Origin: Poa pratensis
Taxonomy: Eukaryota > Streptophyta > Magnoliopsida > Poales > Poaceae
Assembly (NCBI GenBank): GCA_947311845.1
Contig: CAMZMU010000034.1
Coordinates: 93,293,015 to 93,357,014, forward strand
DNA: 64,000 nucleotides
Reading direction: 5' to 3'
The first letter of the stretch is position 1; each line of letters opens with the position of its first letter. The notes below the pieces were generated by a model. It did no database searches, was not told where the DNA came from, and was given only the letters and a program-made list of their open reading frames with translations. A program made the translations under genes and the position numbers. Positions 33,780 to 45,781 of the stretch are shown one piece after another.

Positions 33780-34372
33780 TATGCGTAGAAAGTAAGAACT
33801 TATTCTGAACCTGAAGCGAAAGCAAGCACTCCATCGTTGCTCAGTAGACTATGACAGAACATAACTCTAAGGCCTCGTTCGGATGGTTCAGCGTGGACTT
33901 TGGATTAAATAGACTTGTCCAACAGAGTGGACTTTATTAAGATTTAAGACAATAAGACCATGCATACATTACCCTTCCTTCGGACTCCAACGAAGCTAAC
34001 TCCGGCTCCGCTGCCACCGCTATCTCCGCTCGCTGCATCTCGGACTCGTGAGGCACCGCCCGCCCGGACCGGCACTGTTTCCCAATTGCAAAATAGCTGG
34101 CTGTTAATTAGAAAAAGTGAACTTTTATGCCAACAAAGCTTGTTCGACACATATACTACTAGCTATAGTTGGCAAGTGCTGCCGTACGTGTAGGTCTAGT
34201 TGGAGTCGGCTTCGGTATCTACGGATCTGAGTCCTCCGTGCATGCACATACTCCGTATATGTTTGTATCGGGGCAGAGTTTTGTAAACAAGTCTCACATC
34301 GAACGCCTTGATCTAGGCGGCGGCGGCGGCGAAAAAGAAAGCGAGGGGAAGAGTCGAGTCGAGGCGAGGAAG
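33780..34372 (+). promoter_or_regulatory. Spacer and upstream region of the DUF6598 gene
   Basis: Intergenic DNA leading into the DUF6598 leader. The leader just before the ATG at 34373 is purine-rich (gcggcggcggcgaaaaagaa). No TATA box could be fixed. Confidence 0.4.
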
Positions 34373-35855
34373 ATGGAGAGGGGGACTATCCAGCAGCTGA
34401 TCAACGACTTGTCCGACAAATTCGACGAATCTATGAGGAGCGCGCCCGCCATACAGGAGCATACGTCTATGATCGGATCAGACAAACTGATAATCGAACC
34501 TGCAGATCCCAGTGCCACCGATTTAGTGACCAGATTGGGGCAGTACTCTCTCCAAGATGATGTCGATCATGACGAGATGCCCAAGAAGACGGCAGATGAG
34601 GAGATGGCTGATGAGGCGGAGAATTTCGATGAATACTATAGTGATTGGGAATCTGCATGGAGCCAAACCTGTGGTTCCTTCGAAGACATGAGTGAGTAAA
34701 CATCCTGCTACTAATTATGTCACGAGAATATTAGGGTTTATTGTTCTGCTTTTTTTGGAGATATTGTTCTGTTTTTCTTTGCTTAATTAGCTAGTACCTA
34801 GTAGTAATTCATGTCAGATTTCTAACACACGCTTTTGAACTTGGATGCTGCAGCGGCATTAAGTTCGATGCAATTTACATACTACACGCCTGGACGCAGC
34901 CCACCCAATAGCGCCGCGTCCACTCCTACCACCATGCAGATATTCTCCATCAAGCTCGCACAAATAGCTGGTGGCCTTGAATGGCCGCTGTTTGTGTATG
35001 CCGTCGTTGCTGTCCGAGATGTCGCAGACCACAACCGCAACTTTGTGGTCTACTCTGATAGGGACAGTTCTCAAGAGCTGACACAGAATGTATGTACTTC
35101 TATTTGCTCTTCATTATCTTTCATTTGGATGACCAGCAAAAAACACTAACAAGGTTATATCGTTAATGCTTGCAGGATCCTTTCTTGCGCTTGATTGAGC
35201 CGTCTCGTGTTGTTGTTATGTTGTATATACAGACAAGGTCAACTTTGAAATCGAACTAAAAGTAAAAGGTACAACAGAGTCTCAAGATAAAGCATTGATC
35301 ACTAAAGGACGCAATTCTCTCGAAGTATTTGGTCATGATGTATCTACCGTGTGCTTTGAGAATTGTTTCTGCAAGATGTAGTTATGTGCGCAGGTTGTTG
35401 AAAGAACAACCCAGGCTACTATCTTGGGTGTCCAGGTTGTCGAAGGTAGGCAATGGCCTTTCAAATATGGCGCCCGAGTTGCTTGCTCCTCACTAGCAGG
35501 GAAAATGGTAATCACTGAAGATAACCGAGTCACTTTTGTTACTTATCCCGCATCCGCGGAAATTGTGATGGTTGATTCAAAAGATGGAGGAACGCTGAAA
35601 GGCGGTGGTGGTTACCTACATCTTCCAAGGAATGTTATTTCTGTAGAGGATCAAGGAAGGTTGGATGTTGACGTACAAGCCTACTCCAAATCTGGTGCTA
35701 TTGCTGCACGAGGTCATGTCAGTTTCCCGGCCAAATTTAGCAAAATAACCAGGAAAAATTGTTTCCTTGGAGGCGTTAAGGTGGTGATTACAGTTGCTTG
35801 GTCCCAAGTTCTTGAGGACAAGCGTGATGTTATGGCACTAGGATGTTTGGTTTAA
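34373..35855 (+). pseudogene. DUF6598 family gene with frameshift and stop
   Basis: A grass-expanded family of unknown function (often described as rRNA N-glycosidase-like neighbours, but unproven). Exons are 34373-34691, 34854-35089 and 35176-35855, with GT-AG borders and agreeing phases. Exon 1 is acidic and variable. Exon 2 opens the DUF6598 domain (MQIFSIKLAQIAGGLEWP, YAVVAVRD). Exon 3 carries KVNFEIELKVKG, ATILGVQVVEG, and the C-terminal VSFPAKFSKITR...VVITVAW. Two defects lie in exon 3: a two-base gain in a tatata run near 35228, and a TAG at 35379-35381 between CFCKM and the next conserved block. Both would have to be wrong for the gene to work, so it is probably a decaying copy. Confidence 0.82.
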
Positions 35856-37159
35856 GCTTGCGGCTACTGATATCTATGTGGGTAATTGGAGTTTGTTAGT
35901 AGTATTTGTGTATCAGTTAAGTTAGCTATAGAAGTGTTGTGTATTATTGACTATAACTTTCAGCTATTTGTGTATCAACTATAACATTCAACTATTTGTG
36001 TATCAACTATGACTTGTGATATCCAGCTATTTGTTCATCAGTTCGTCTTGCCAATATTAAGGTTAGTATTGCCAAAAAATATTAGCTTAACACAGTCCAG
36101 GGACGGATTGACATTTCACACGCAAGTCGCAGCGGGTGCGGCGCTGCCTGGGAGGGCAGGTGGTGGAGGCGCCTGCACCACTCCCCACGCTGCTGCCGAT
36201 GATTTTCCAAAGCCGGAGAACACAAGTTGTTATGTTTCAGAGCGCGCTGGTGACCGTCCTTGTCTTGATATGAATTTGTATCATGTGGTGGAGTACACTG
36301 GTTCTGAATTTGTATTTTCAGTGAACTGAAACGAGCATAGATTGTTCTCACAACTCTCCACTGAAACATAACAATGCAAGAGTACCATTTTTCAATGCAA
36401 ATTGGGAACAGAATCTGCACTGGGGCAAAAAGGGAATAAGTAGAAGCAAACATTATAATATGATAACTTGGTTTCCAGATTGCATACAATACATGTACCA
36501 GTGCACTGCAAAAAATAAGGGTTTACAGCCAAGTTCGAAAACCATCAAACACAGTTCACTTCCTGAGCCCTGCCCGTATGAGGGCTGATCATAATGCAAG
36601 GATACTCTAGTGTTCTCGTCACCTAGATTCTTTATGTGCCTGAATAGTTTGCTGGAAGCTTTTTCAGACAGTTTATTTGATATCAGTCAGTTGATCCAGC
36701 CTGCATATGCTTGTACTGTTAACACAAATTTTACTAGGATGGGCAAAAGAAGATGGATGCACTTGTTTTTCTCTAGAACATGCATGCATGTATGGCCATC
36801 ACGAGTCATACTGATAACGATATTTTTCCAGCTGAATCATTATCATGCCTGCAGTTTCCACGGTTTGAACTCGAACTGGGTTTGAACACCACTACCCAGG
36901 ATAAATCTGGCCAAACAGTACTTAAATAAGCAGTTTGAGCAAACAAAATTCCCAGGATAAAATGCAACAAGACTTGATGTACAACAATTTAGTTTCTTAG
37001 CAATATTTACTATAATATAATACAACACCCAGTCACTTCCTGAGATACAAGACAATGTAAAGGCACGATAACATAGCTAGACACAAACATTAATAAGTGA
37101 TCATCAGAACCATCACACATGTTTCCTTGTCATCCAGGAGAACCATAACTTGATGTTTC
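35856..37159. other. Intergenic spacer
   Basis: It contains the DUF6598 3' UTR, with repeated 'tatttgtgtatca(a/g)' phrases at about 35900-36040. A short GC-rich patch at 36110-36200 has no recognised gene. No transposon border was found. Confidence 0.45.
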
Positions 37160-38015
37160 TTAAAATTGGAAGTGAAGCCTTAACGACGGGCGCTTATGCA
37201 TGTCCAAACTGTTCCTCAAACTGTTCCTAACCCAGATCTTCTGAATCATTGACAGCGGGTACTTGCTACTTTTCCCACGTCTGTATGCACACACATGCTT
37301 GCACGCTGGCTTCTCGTGCAGGTATATGTCCTTCAGATTAACTGCTGCTTTCATGATAGTTGTGACATAATCCACAAACTTGTCTTCTGACTGAAACCCA
37401 CAGATTCTGAGCACGGAAAGATTGCGGTGCTTGAAATCAGATGCTTCCCACTTTGCATCAGCATCCTTCCTCTCATAGCTATACAAGTACTGCTTCCTCT
37501 CGTTCTCATCCCTTACCCCCATACAATCACAAACCTGAAATGCTTCCCATCAGGCAAATATTCGCATTCAATGATGTAAGAGAAGAAACAATTTTACCTA
37601 ACTATGAAGCATTTTATTGCAACAATGGAAATTTGAGACTGTACTAAATCTAACTTTAGCATGCAAGAAGGAAGAAGATTTGGAGAAAAGGTAGAAAGAC
37701 TTTACCCTGATGCATAGCTCCTCAAGGTAAGGTGCACCTTGCAGAATAAACATCGTCCAAGTGAGATCACATTCTGTTGAAATGGCAGCCAAATTCACAA
37801 GCTTTAGTTTGCTGAACACCCGCCACAATTCTCTTGGATCTTCAGGTTTAACCCAAATCTGCAAAAGATAAGAGAGAACATAAAATATGTTAGCCAAATT
37901 TAAGACTAAACCTCAAAATTGAATGACCAGAGAAAACTATGTGCATTATCAACACCTTCACTGACCTTTTCATTTTCGAAGCCCAGATGCAGGTTGCTTA
38001 CTGTGACTTTGCCAA
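37160..38015 (-). pseudogene. F-box/LRR gene, 3' part (cut by MULE)
   Basis: The downstream exons of an F-box protein gene whose 5' part lies at 60736-61574. Exons on the minus strand: 38015-37966 (continuing the interrupted exon), 37858-37706 (IWVKPEDPRELWRVFSKLKL...) and 37534-37160 (GVRDENERKQYLYSY... to the stop). Splice borders are GT-AG and phases agree. The encoded part resembles the C-terminal half of grass F-box/LRR proteins (substrate-binding side of SCF ubiquitin ligases). Joining across the MULE at the duplicated ctttgccaa restores the frame (SEFFGK to VTVSNLHL). Confidence 0.85.
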
Positions 38016-38428
38016 GGGTCAATTGTTTCTGTGCCCTACCTAGCGTAGTTTTAACTGTCTGTGCCCTACCTGTGTAGTTTTATCTGTCTGTGCCCTACCT
38101 GACTCTTTCGAGACTCCGCGGACGGCCAAACGCGGCGTTTCCGTCTGATCAACCTCCTTTGACCGTCACTTGGCCTGACTGGTGGGGACGGCCAGGGGCA
38201 GCTCGTTTGGAAACGCCTCGTTCTGACTAGTGGGGTCGGCTAGGGCAGTTCATTTCGGAAAAAATTAGCACATTTCGAATTGGACCGTTGCTTATTTTGA
38301 ATCGTCGTCTTCCCCCCCCCCCCCCCCTCCAAATCCCGATCTGACCCCAGCCACCGCCATAGTGCCGCCCACCCCGCCCCGCCCCGTCCACCGGTGGTTC
38401 CCTGCACCCCCGCTTGGACGACGCATCC

Positions 38429-40815
38429 ATGGCGGCAGTTCCAGGCCCCGCCGTTCGGCCCTTTCCGCCTCCGCCTCCGCCGCCTTATGACGGCGAGGAC
38501 TGGGTCACATCGGCTTCAGATAACACTTGGATTACAACGAAGTAAGTAAACAATCTCTATTGTCTCGATTACGTGATGTATGTTGTTAATACGGCTTCAA
38601 TTTCCCTTTAACCGCCATGATTTCGTTGAATAGGATGGATCCGAGGACTGCTTATCGCTTGGCAGTCAAAATGGAAAGTCGCACGGGTCGGAAGAACATA
38701 TCCATAGCTTTTGGTAACGGTTGGTGGTAGAAACGACTATTTCGTACAAGGAGTTGCTTCGTACTTGTTGTGCTAAGTACAGCTGGCGGACAACTAATTC
38801 TGTTTTGGTGAAATATTGGGCAATTGTAGAGGCTGAATTCCTCCCACTAAACTCAGACGATCCAGTTCAATTCCTTTTTGCTCAGAACATGACCGAACGC
38901 TTCGGTAGAATTAAATTCGAATTGGTTCGGAAACCAATTCAATTTAACTTGCCAAAGGTAAAGGAGGCAAGGGGAAAGGGAAAGGCGGCTGCTGGGGCTG
39001 CTTTTGAGTCATCAAAATCGTCTGCTAATAGTGAGCTTCCGCCGACTCCTCTTAGGTCCAGTGCAGGTAAACCTACTGGCAGTGCAAGTCATCCCAGTGG
39101 TAGTGCAAGACAGCCCAGTGCAGGTCAGACCAATGGTGCTGGTCAGCTTAATTCAGACGATGAAGCGGTGCCCGATGATGCCGTGCTGCGGAACGATGAT
39201 GAGGATGAGAAGCTGTTTCCTGAACTTTTGGATGAACTGGGCAATATGCCCATCGTTCCGCTTGGACAAACTGATTCTGAAGAGGAGGCGGAGAACGCTG
39301 ACATGTTGATTCCAGATGAATACGATGGCGATGACAGGCCAGCGCTTGAGTGGGACAGAGAGAATCCTATACTTACTCCAGGACAAGATTCAAAAATGTG
39401 GATGAACTTCGGAGTGCACTTACAATGTCCTGCATCAAGACCAACAATATTTTGAACATTGAGAAGAGTGAGAGAGGAAAGTATACAGTTCACTGCCCAG
39501 ATGATAGGTGTTTGTGGAAGTTGCATGCCACTCGTGTGGAAGGAAGTTGCATGCCAATTATGAAGAAGCAAAAGAAATGATTGAGATAAGGTATAACAAC
39601 TTTCCGCACACTTGTCAAGCTAAGGTGGAATCGCATAAATCATTCTTAGCAACCACCAAGTGGCTGGCAGAGTTGATGACTCCATGGGTAAGAAAGGATT
39701 CATCCATTGGAGCAACTGCCCTCGGCAGCAAAATCTCGGAGATTTATAAATTGGAGGAGAAGCTACCTTACACCAAGTTATGGACCGCTAAAGAACAGGC
39801 CCTTGAAAACATATACGGTACGGGGTGGGAAGATAGCTTTCACTTGTTGTACACATACAAAGCTGAGATGGAGAGGGCAAGTCTAGGTAGTCTGGTAGAA
39901 ATCGATTATTTTACTGTGCAGTACAAAGAGAAAGGAATACAGAAGGAGAGAAGTTGCTTCAGGAGGGCTTTTGTCTCTTTCAAGGCTTTCACTGACGGGT
40001 TTCTAAACGGTTGCAGGCCATATTTGGTTGTGGATGCAACTGCTCTAAATGGAAGATGGAAAGGACAGTTAGTAGCTGCTTGTGCAGTTGATGCACACAA
40101 CTGGCTTTTTCCAGTTGCTTTTGGTGTGGTGGAGGTGGAGTCCGAGCAAAGTTGGAGGTGGTTTTTGGAGAATTTACGCAAGGTCATAGGGACCCCTGTT
40201 GGATTGACAATTCATACAGATGCTTGCAAGGGTTTGGAGAAAGCGGTAGAAATTGTGTTTCCTAACGCAGAGCATAGGAATGTATGAGACATCTTGCTAC
40301 TAATTTCAAGAAGAAATTCAAGGGGAAAATATTTGATGACAACCTTTGGCCAGCAGCGTACACATGCAGCAAGACGAAGTATGCCCACCACTTGAAGCAG
40401 ATGTACGCTGAGAATCCTGAGGTGAAAGCATACTTGGAACAACATCACGAAAAGGTGTGGACGAGAAGCTTCTTTAGACACCTGTGCAAGGTGTGGACGA
40501 GAAGCTTCTTTAGACACCTGTGCAAGGTGGACTATGTGACAAGTAACCTTGCTGAAAGTTTCAACGCAAAGATTAAGGGATTGAAAGGTCTTTTCGTGTG
40601 GGAAATATTTGACAAGATCAGGCAGATGATAATGCATAAGATAGTATTGCGTCATAGAATTGGACTCTCATATGCTGGCCATCTCATCATTCCAAGTGTG
40701 ATCAAGAATTTGCATTTGCGATGTAGAAATATGCAGGGTGTTATGTCTTGTATTAGACGAACTATTACTACGGCTGAGCTGACATATACATGCTCTAAAG
40801 GGAGTTGGAGGTATC
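38429..40815 (+). pseudogene. MULE transposase (mudrA-like), part 1
   Basis: The enzyme that cuts and pastes Mutator-like elements. Exon 1 is 38429-38541 (MAAVPGPAVRPFPP...) and exon 2 begins at 38634 (KMDPRTAYRL...). In order there is an acidic linker, the plant MuDR DNA-binding region (FKNVDELRSAL ... CLWKLHATR ... FPHTCQ), and the MULE transposase domain (PYLVVDATALNGRWKGQL, with W-RWFLENLRK, IHTDACKGL and AEHR) that carries the catalytic acidic residues. Frame losses of one base occur near 38727, 39383, 39560 and 40279. A 36-bp tandem duplication at 40455-40526 adds twelve residues (VWTRSFFRHLCK twice). The CACTA element interrupts it at 40816. Confidence 0.9.
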
Positions 40816-42376
40816 CACTAGTAGGGAAAGGCCTTTTAGTGGCGCACCAAAAAGCCTTTCTGTGGCGCATGGTGGGTGCACCACTAAATCCTCGCCACAA
40901 AAATATTATTTCTGTGGCGCACGGTCCATGCGCCACAGAAAAGTGTAAGATTCTGTGGCACACCCCAAGTGCATGCGCCACAGAAATATTTCTGTAGCGC
41001 ACCCCACTACCATGAGCCACAAAAGTTTATTTGAATTTCAAAAAAAGGCGGCCAGATCTAGATCTGGATCTAGATCTGGCCGCCGGAATTTCGAAATTTT
41101 GCTGGAATTTGGCTGGAGCTCGTCGGAGGCCGTGGTGCCCGTGGCCAGGGCCGTAGGGTGGGTGGAGGATGGGGTCGCCGGAGATGGTGGAGGAGACGAA
41201 GGAGGTCGCCGGAGGTGGAGGTGGAGGAGGTCACCGTAATGGTGGAGGATGTCGCCGGAGGTCACCGGAGGTGGAGGAGGTCGCCGGGATGGTGGAGGAT
41301 GTCACCGGAGATCGCCGGAGGTGGAGGTGGAGGAGGTCGCCGGAATGGTGGAGGATGTCGCCGGAGGTGGAGGAGGTCGCCGGGATGGTGGAGGATGTCA
41401 CCGGAGGTCGCCGGAGGAGGAGGAGGAGAAGGAGAGAAGAGGAGAAGTGGAGGAGGAGGAGAAGAGGAGAAGTGGAGGAGGAGAGGAGAAGAGGAGAAGT
41501 GGAGGAGAAGAGAAGTGGAGGAGAAGTGGAGGAGAGGAGAAGTGGAGGAGAAATGTGGAGGAGGGAAGGAGAAAAGAGAGGGATAAGAAAGGCTTGGGCG
41601 GGATTCGAAATTTGAATCCCGCCCAACAATTCTGTGGCGCACCCACCACCGTGCGCCATAGAATTTTTTTTTCCATTTTTTTTGATTTTTTCGATTTTGT
41701 AGAAAAAAAATCTTCTTTTTGAAATAACTTTTTACTCTTTTGGAATTTGCCGAATCTGAGAAAAGTTCACCGGGTTACCCCGGTGAAATCGAGCTCCTTT
41801 TTTCTCACGATTTTTTTGATATATTAAACGCATTTTTTCGACATCGTATGCAAAAGTTATGCCCCTGCAGAGTTTTTTTTTCTGTTTTTTGCAAAAAAGG
41901 TCAAAATTCATATTTCAAAATTTCTATACCAACTAGACACTAAAACGAAACTACATGTCAAACGATTTTATTTTTTGAAATTTTTATCATTTCCTTTTCT
42001 TGTTTACAGAACTGAAAAGGCGATCCAAAGGGGGTAGGCATGCGTGAGACAGAAAAAAAAAAATTTGTGGCGCACCCACGTCCATGCGCCACAGAAATGT
42101 CACTTTCTGTGGCGCACCAGGCTACATGTGCCACAGAAATGTCACTTTCTATGGCGCACCAGGCCATGTGCGCCACAGAAAGTCACATTTCTGTGGCGCA
42201 CACTCCCCATGCGCCACAGAAAGTCACATTCTGTGGCGCACATGGCAAGGTGCGCCATAGAAAGTGACATTTCTGTGACGCATATGGCCTGGTGCGCCAC
42301 AGTTTTTTTTTGTGGCGCATGGCTACTTGGTGCGCCACAAAAAAGTGATCCACAGAAAGGCACTTCCCTACTAGTG
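40816..42376. mobile_element. Non-autonomous CACTA element
   Basis: 1561 bp with termini CACTAGTAGGGAAAG and CTTCCCTACTAGTG and a 3-bp target duplication atc (40813-40815, 42377-42379). Both subterminal regions hold many direct and inverted copies of (t)gtggcgcac / gtgcgccaca. These are the transposase-binding repeats typical of CACTA elements. The interior has a GGAGGTCGCC-type minisatellite. No transposase is encoded. Removing it restores the MULE transposase frame (…WRYP to VDLAERTC…). Confidence 0.95.
41160..41580 (+). repeat. Purine-rich minisatellite in the CACTA element
   Basis: Variant repeats of ggtggaggatgtc(g/a)ccgga and ggtcgccggaggtgga give way to gagaagtggaggag repeats. Purines sit almost entirely on the plus strand. 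Many overlapping ORFs on both strands arise from this repeat and are not genes. Confidence 0.85.
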
Positions 42377-42737
42377 ATCCAGTGGATTTGGCAGAGAGGA
42401 CATGTAGTTGTAGGCGATGGTAGCTCAGTGGCAAGCCATGTATACATGCCCTGTTCTTCCTGAACATCATCGGAGGCGAACAGGGCAAAGTTGATCCGTA
42501 TGTGTGTGAATATTTCTCTGTTGCCAAGTTTCAGGCAACATATGCTGATAACGTGCCTGCTTTATTGGGAAGACCAATGGGAAACGTATGATCCAGGATT
42601 CAAGCTATGCCTCCACTTCTAGACAGAGCACCTGGAAGGCCAAGGATATACAGATTCAGATCACCTGTAGAGGGTGCAACCGTAAAGAGGCGTTCGTGCA
42701 AAAGATGTGGAAAAGTGGGGCATATTCAAAGGAAATG
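42377..42737 (+). pseudogene. MULE transposase, part 2 (SWIM finger and zinc knuckle)
   Basis: Continues after the CACTA element. The SWIM zinc finger reads C-S-C-R-R-W ... G-K-P-C-I-H, with a TAG stop at 42421-42423 between W and L (a CAG-to-TAG change would explain it). After about 42590, in a shifted frame, come APGRPRIYRFRSPVEG and a CCHC knuckle, CKRCGKVGHIQRKC. The last Cys codon is split by the gypsy-2 insertion at 42738. Confidence 0.85.
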
Positions 42738-43234
42738 TGACAAGGATATACATCTCGGGTATCCTACCATAAGGATACCTGGTGCACGTGTCAACTAAGG
42801 CCCAATTATCAAGAGCCTAACATGAAGCCCATGACGAAAGGCCCAACAAGATGGAGTACCCTCCAAGATTAGACGTAGGCATAGTCGGTTTATACTTTCC
42901 TTACATGTAAGCAGGGTCGGTTACGGACTCCCGAGACCCAGCCTCTTATAAAGGCTGGGAGGGCCGTCGATCCTGGACAAGCCGTACTCGAACCACCAAA
43001 AGCCCTAGCGAGATCGACATCTCGCTGGTGCTCCCCTTGTAACCGCATAATCTCACACAATCAATACCAGACAAGCAGGAAGTAGGTCTTTACCTCCACC
43101 CGAGGGGCCTGAACCTGGGTAAATCTTTGCCTCTGCTTGTCAGCCGACGAAACTACCAGTACTACCACGTTCTCTCCCCATAATCTCAACCCTAGGTCCT
43201 TAACCATGGGATTTGATGAGTTAACCCCTCGTCA
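42738..43234 (+). repeat. gypsy-2 5' LTR
   Basis: 497 bp. A TATAAAG motif at about 42957-42963 (cctcTTATAAAGgctggg) is the likely promoter TATA box. Confidence 0.95.
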
Positions 43235-43252
43235 ATTGGCGCCGTCTGTGGG
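43235..43252 (+). promoter_or_regulatory. gypsy-2 primer-binding site
   Basis: attggcgccgtctgtggg directly follows the 5' LTR. It shares the TTGGCGCC core with gypsy-1, so a related tRNA primer is expected. Confidence 0.85.
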
Positions 43253-43692
43253 AAAGAATAGTGCTGGACTCACGGTTTCTTCGGTTCCATCGGAAAACGG
43301 CGACTCGCCGATCGGATCTACAAACGGCAACTCGCCGGCTGCATCAACAAACCAGAACTCGCCTACTCGGCACACGGCAACTCGCCGACTCACTCGACAA
43401 ACGGCAGCACGCCAGCTTCACCTGCAAAAAGCACATCAGATCCTCTGATGGATTTCGAGCCACACTCGCCAGAATTCCAGGAGACGTTTCCGATCTCGAG
43501 TCAGGTTTGGGTTTAACCGTTGGCTCGTTCAATTTTTTCGTCAACAAGCTTGGTGTGCAGGACTTGACAGATCCACGCCAACTCGCGACTTCCGCACCCG
43601 AGGCTCCATCGGTTGCGGCTCCTTCGACTGCGGATCCATCAACTGCGTCCATACCATCGTCGATCCTCCAAGCTTGCTCGTCTGCAACAACC

Positions 43693-45781
43693 ATGTCGAC
43701 TCGAGAGATCAACGAGCTCATTGAAGAACTCCAAGGTGAGGAGGCCGAATCAGCATACCGCACAAACGATCCCGAGCTCGATCTCCCACTCGAGGATAGT
43801 TTCGACTGCGGGATCTCCCTCAGCGACTTCGACGAGCCCGAAACTCATATCGACAACCACGTCGACTCCGAGATCTGCACCAACAACAACCTCGACTTCG
43901 AGATTCATAACAACTTCGCCGACGCCGAGATGAGCATAGGCGATGAAGCATCGACAGCGAGATCCGTCCAGACGGACCACTCGATGGGCATATCGACTCC
44001 GACATGAGCCTTGATGACGACGTCGAGTCCATGACGGGACTCGAAAACACATACACATACCCTCGGGTGATACCCCAGCAGGTCTACGTTGCCTTCGCCG
44101 CAGAATCATCTGATGCTGCGGCCAGTCGCAGGCCTACAGAGTTCCCGTGCACAGTTACTATGCCGGATGGAGTCACAAATCTCACAATTACTGCTGAGAT
44201 GGCAGCAAAAGCAGATAAAGTCATCAAGGAGTGCACAATGATGCCAGCAGACGCAACACGGGAGGAGATGTTGACCTTCCAGTACTTCAACTGGCAGGAA
44301 TCACTTCGACTGCAGCAGATCAGAGCAACACTCGAAGAACGTAAAAAGCAAGCTAGCTTGTCGAGTGCGCGAAGAAGACAGCTCTCCCTGAGCTCCACCG
44401 GGCGAGCAGACACAAGACCCAGATCAAGGCTGTCACACCTCACGCCAGATGAGAGGGCAGCACTCACCGCAACTAGGCCACTCTTTCATGACATACGACG
44501 AGGAGGGAGTGCCAGTACCCAAAACAGCTGCGGGTGCTCTTTTTACCTAGAGGCAATCAAGCCTCCAGCTGATGACCCCAATGCAAAACTACATCGCCAA
44601 CAGATCAAATCACTCGCCTTAGCGGCGAAGGCCATACGCCAAATCCCAAAAACTCCAAGGGAGTCGAGATCGTGCCATAGTTGACACGCGTCGTGAAGAG
44701 CATAATCGCAGTGGTCGCCGCCACCACTCGAAGGAAAGAAGCGGCTCACGTCGGCGCAGGTCCAGGAGCAGATCACGCAGATCTTACAGTAGCGACTCGT
44801 ACTCTGATCGGAGCCTGAGCCACACGGAGCTCTGTGCTTCACTCGACGCGTCCGCGAGACACGGATGCCCAAAGGGTTCAAACTCACATCTGAACAGCCC
44901 AAGTACACGGGTCGACAGGAACCTTCAGGGTGGCTGGAAGACTACAGGCTGGCTGTCGCGTGCCAGCGAGGCACAAACATCACAGCCATGCAATACATAC
45001 GACTCATGCTCGAAGGCACACCCGCGACTGGCTCAAGGCTCTACCTCCATCAACATACGACTCGTGGGATCACTTCCGCACAGACTTCATCAAAAACTTC
45101 GAGCCTCTATGTGAGCGCCCAAAAACGTTCGAGGAACTGCGAGCTTGCGTTCAACGGTCAGACGAAACGTTGAGGTCATACATCCGACGATGGACTGAGA
45201 TACGCAACTCAGTTGGAGTAATTTCAGAAGATATGGCCATGGATGCTTTCATCATGGGCCTCGCCAGGCGAGACTTCAAAGAAGCACTTGGTCGCCAAAA
45301 GCCAACCTCTGTGGCTAACCTCCTGAAGATCGCGACTGAGTGGGCAGACGGAGAAGACATGGCGCGCACCACACGCGGGTCCTCACCCCGTGACAATCAT
45401 GAAAGCGGCAGTCGAAGCCGCAGAGACTCATACAGAGACGACCGAAGGCGCAAGCGTTCAAAACGTCACTACGACGACGACAGACCCGAATTCATGGCGG
45501 CTGGGTTCTCCACACCCCGCAACGACCAAGACAGAAGCGACCGACGGTCAGAAGATCGACGGGACAGTCGAGATGATCGCCGGGACAGTCGAGACGCGGC
45601 CAACGCAGCGACAGCTACAAAGGAAAGACTGGCGCAAGTCGCGCTCGGCGCACAAACGAGCGATCATTCGAAGAAAAGATGGATGCTGATTGCAGATTCC
45701 ACCTGTACAAGGGGAAGACGGAAAATTGCGCTCCAATCACTCGATGAGAAACTGCAGAGAATTCGACCAACTAGCGTCTGA
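43693..45781 (+). pseudogene. gypsy-2 Gag polyprotein, frameshifted
   Basis: A likely start is the ATG at 43693 (MSTREINELIEELQG...). The N-terminal part is acidic and disordered. The Gag capsid domain starts near 44872 (FKLTSEQPKYTGRQEPSGWLE) and continues, after a one-base shift near 45020, with DSWDHFRTDFIKNF and LRSYIRRWTEIRN. It is followed by an R/D/S-rich basic tail, then a zinc-knuckle-like CRFHLYKGK..NC motif that continues in the next frame. At least three frame changes (about 44005, 44690, 45020) break it. Confidence 0.8.

Noticed and set aside
41231..41659. S/P/L-rich ORFs on the minus strand
   Set aside because: They arise from the purine minisatellite on the other strand.
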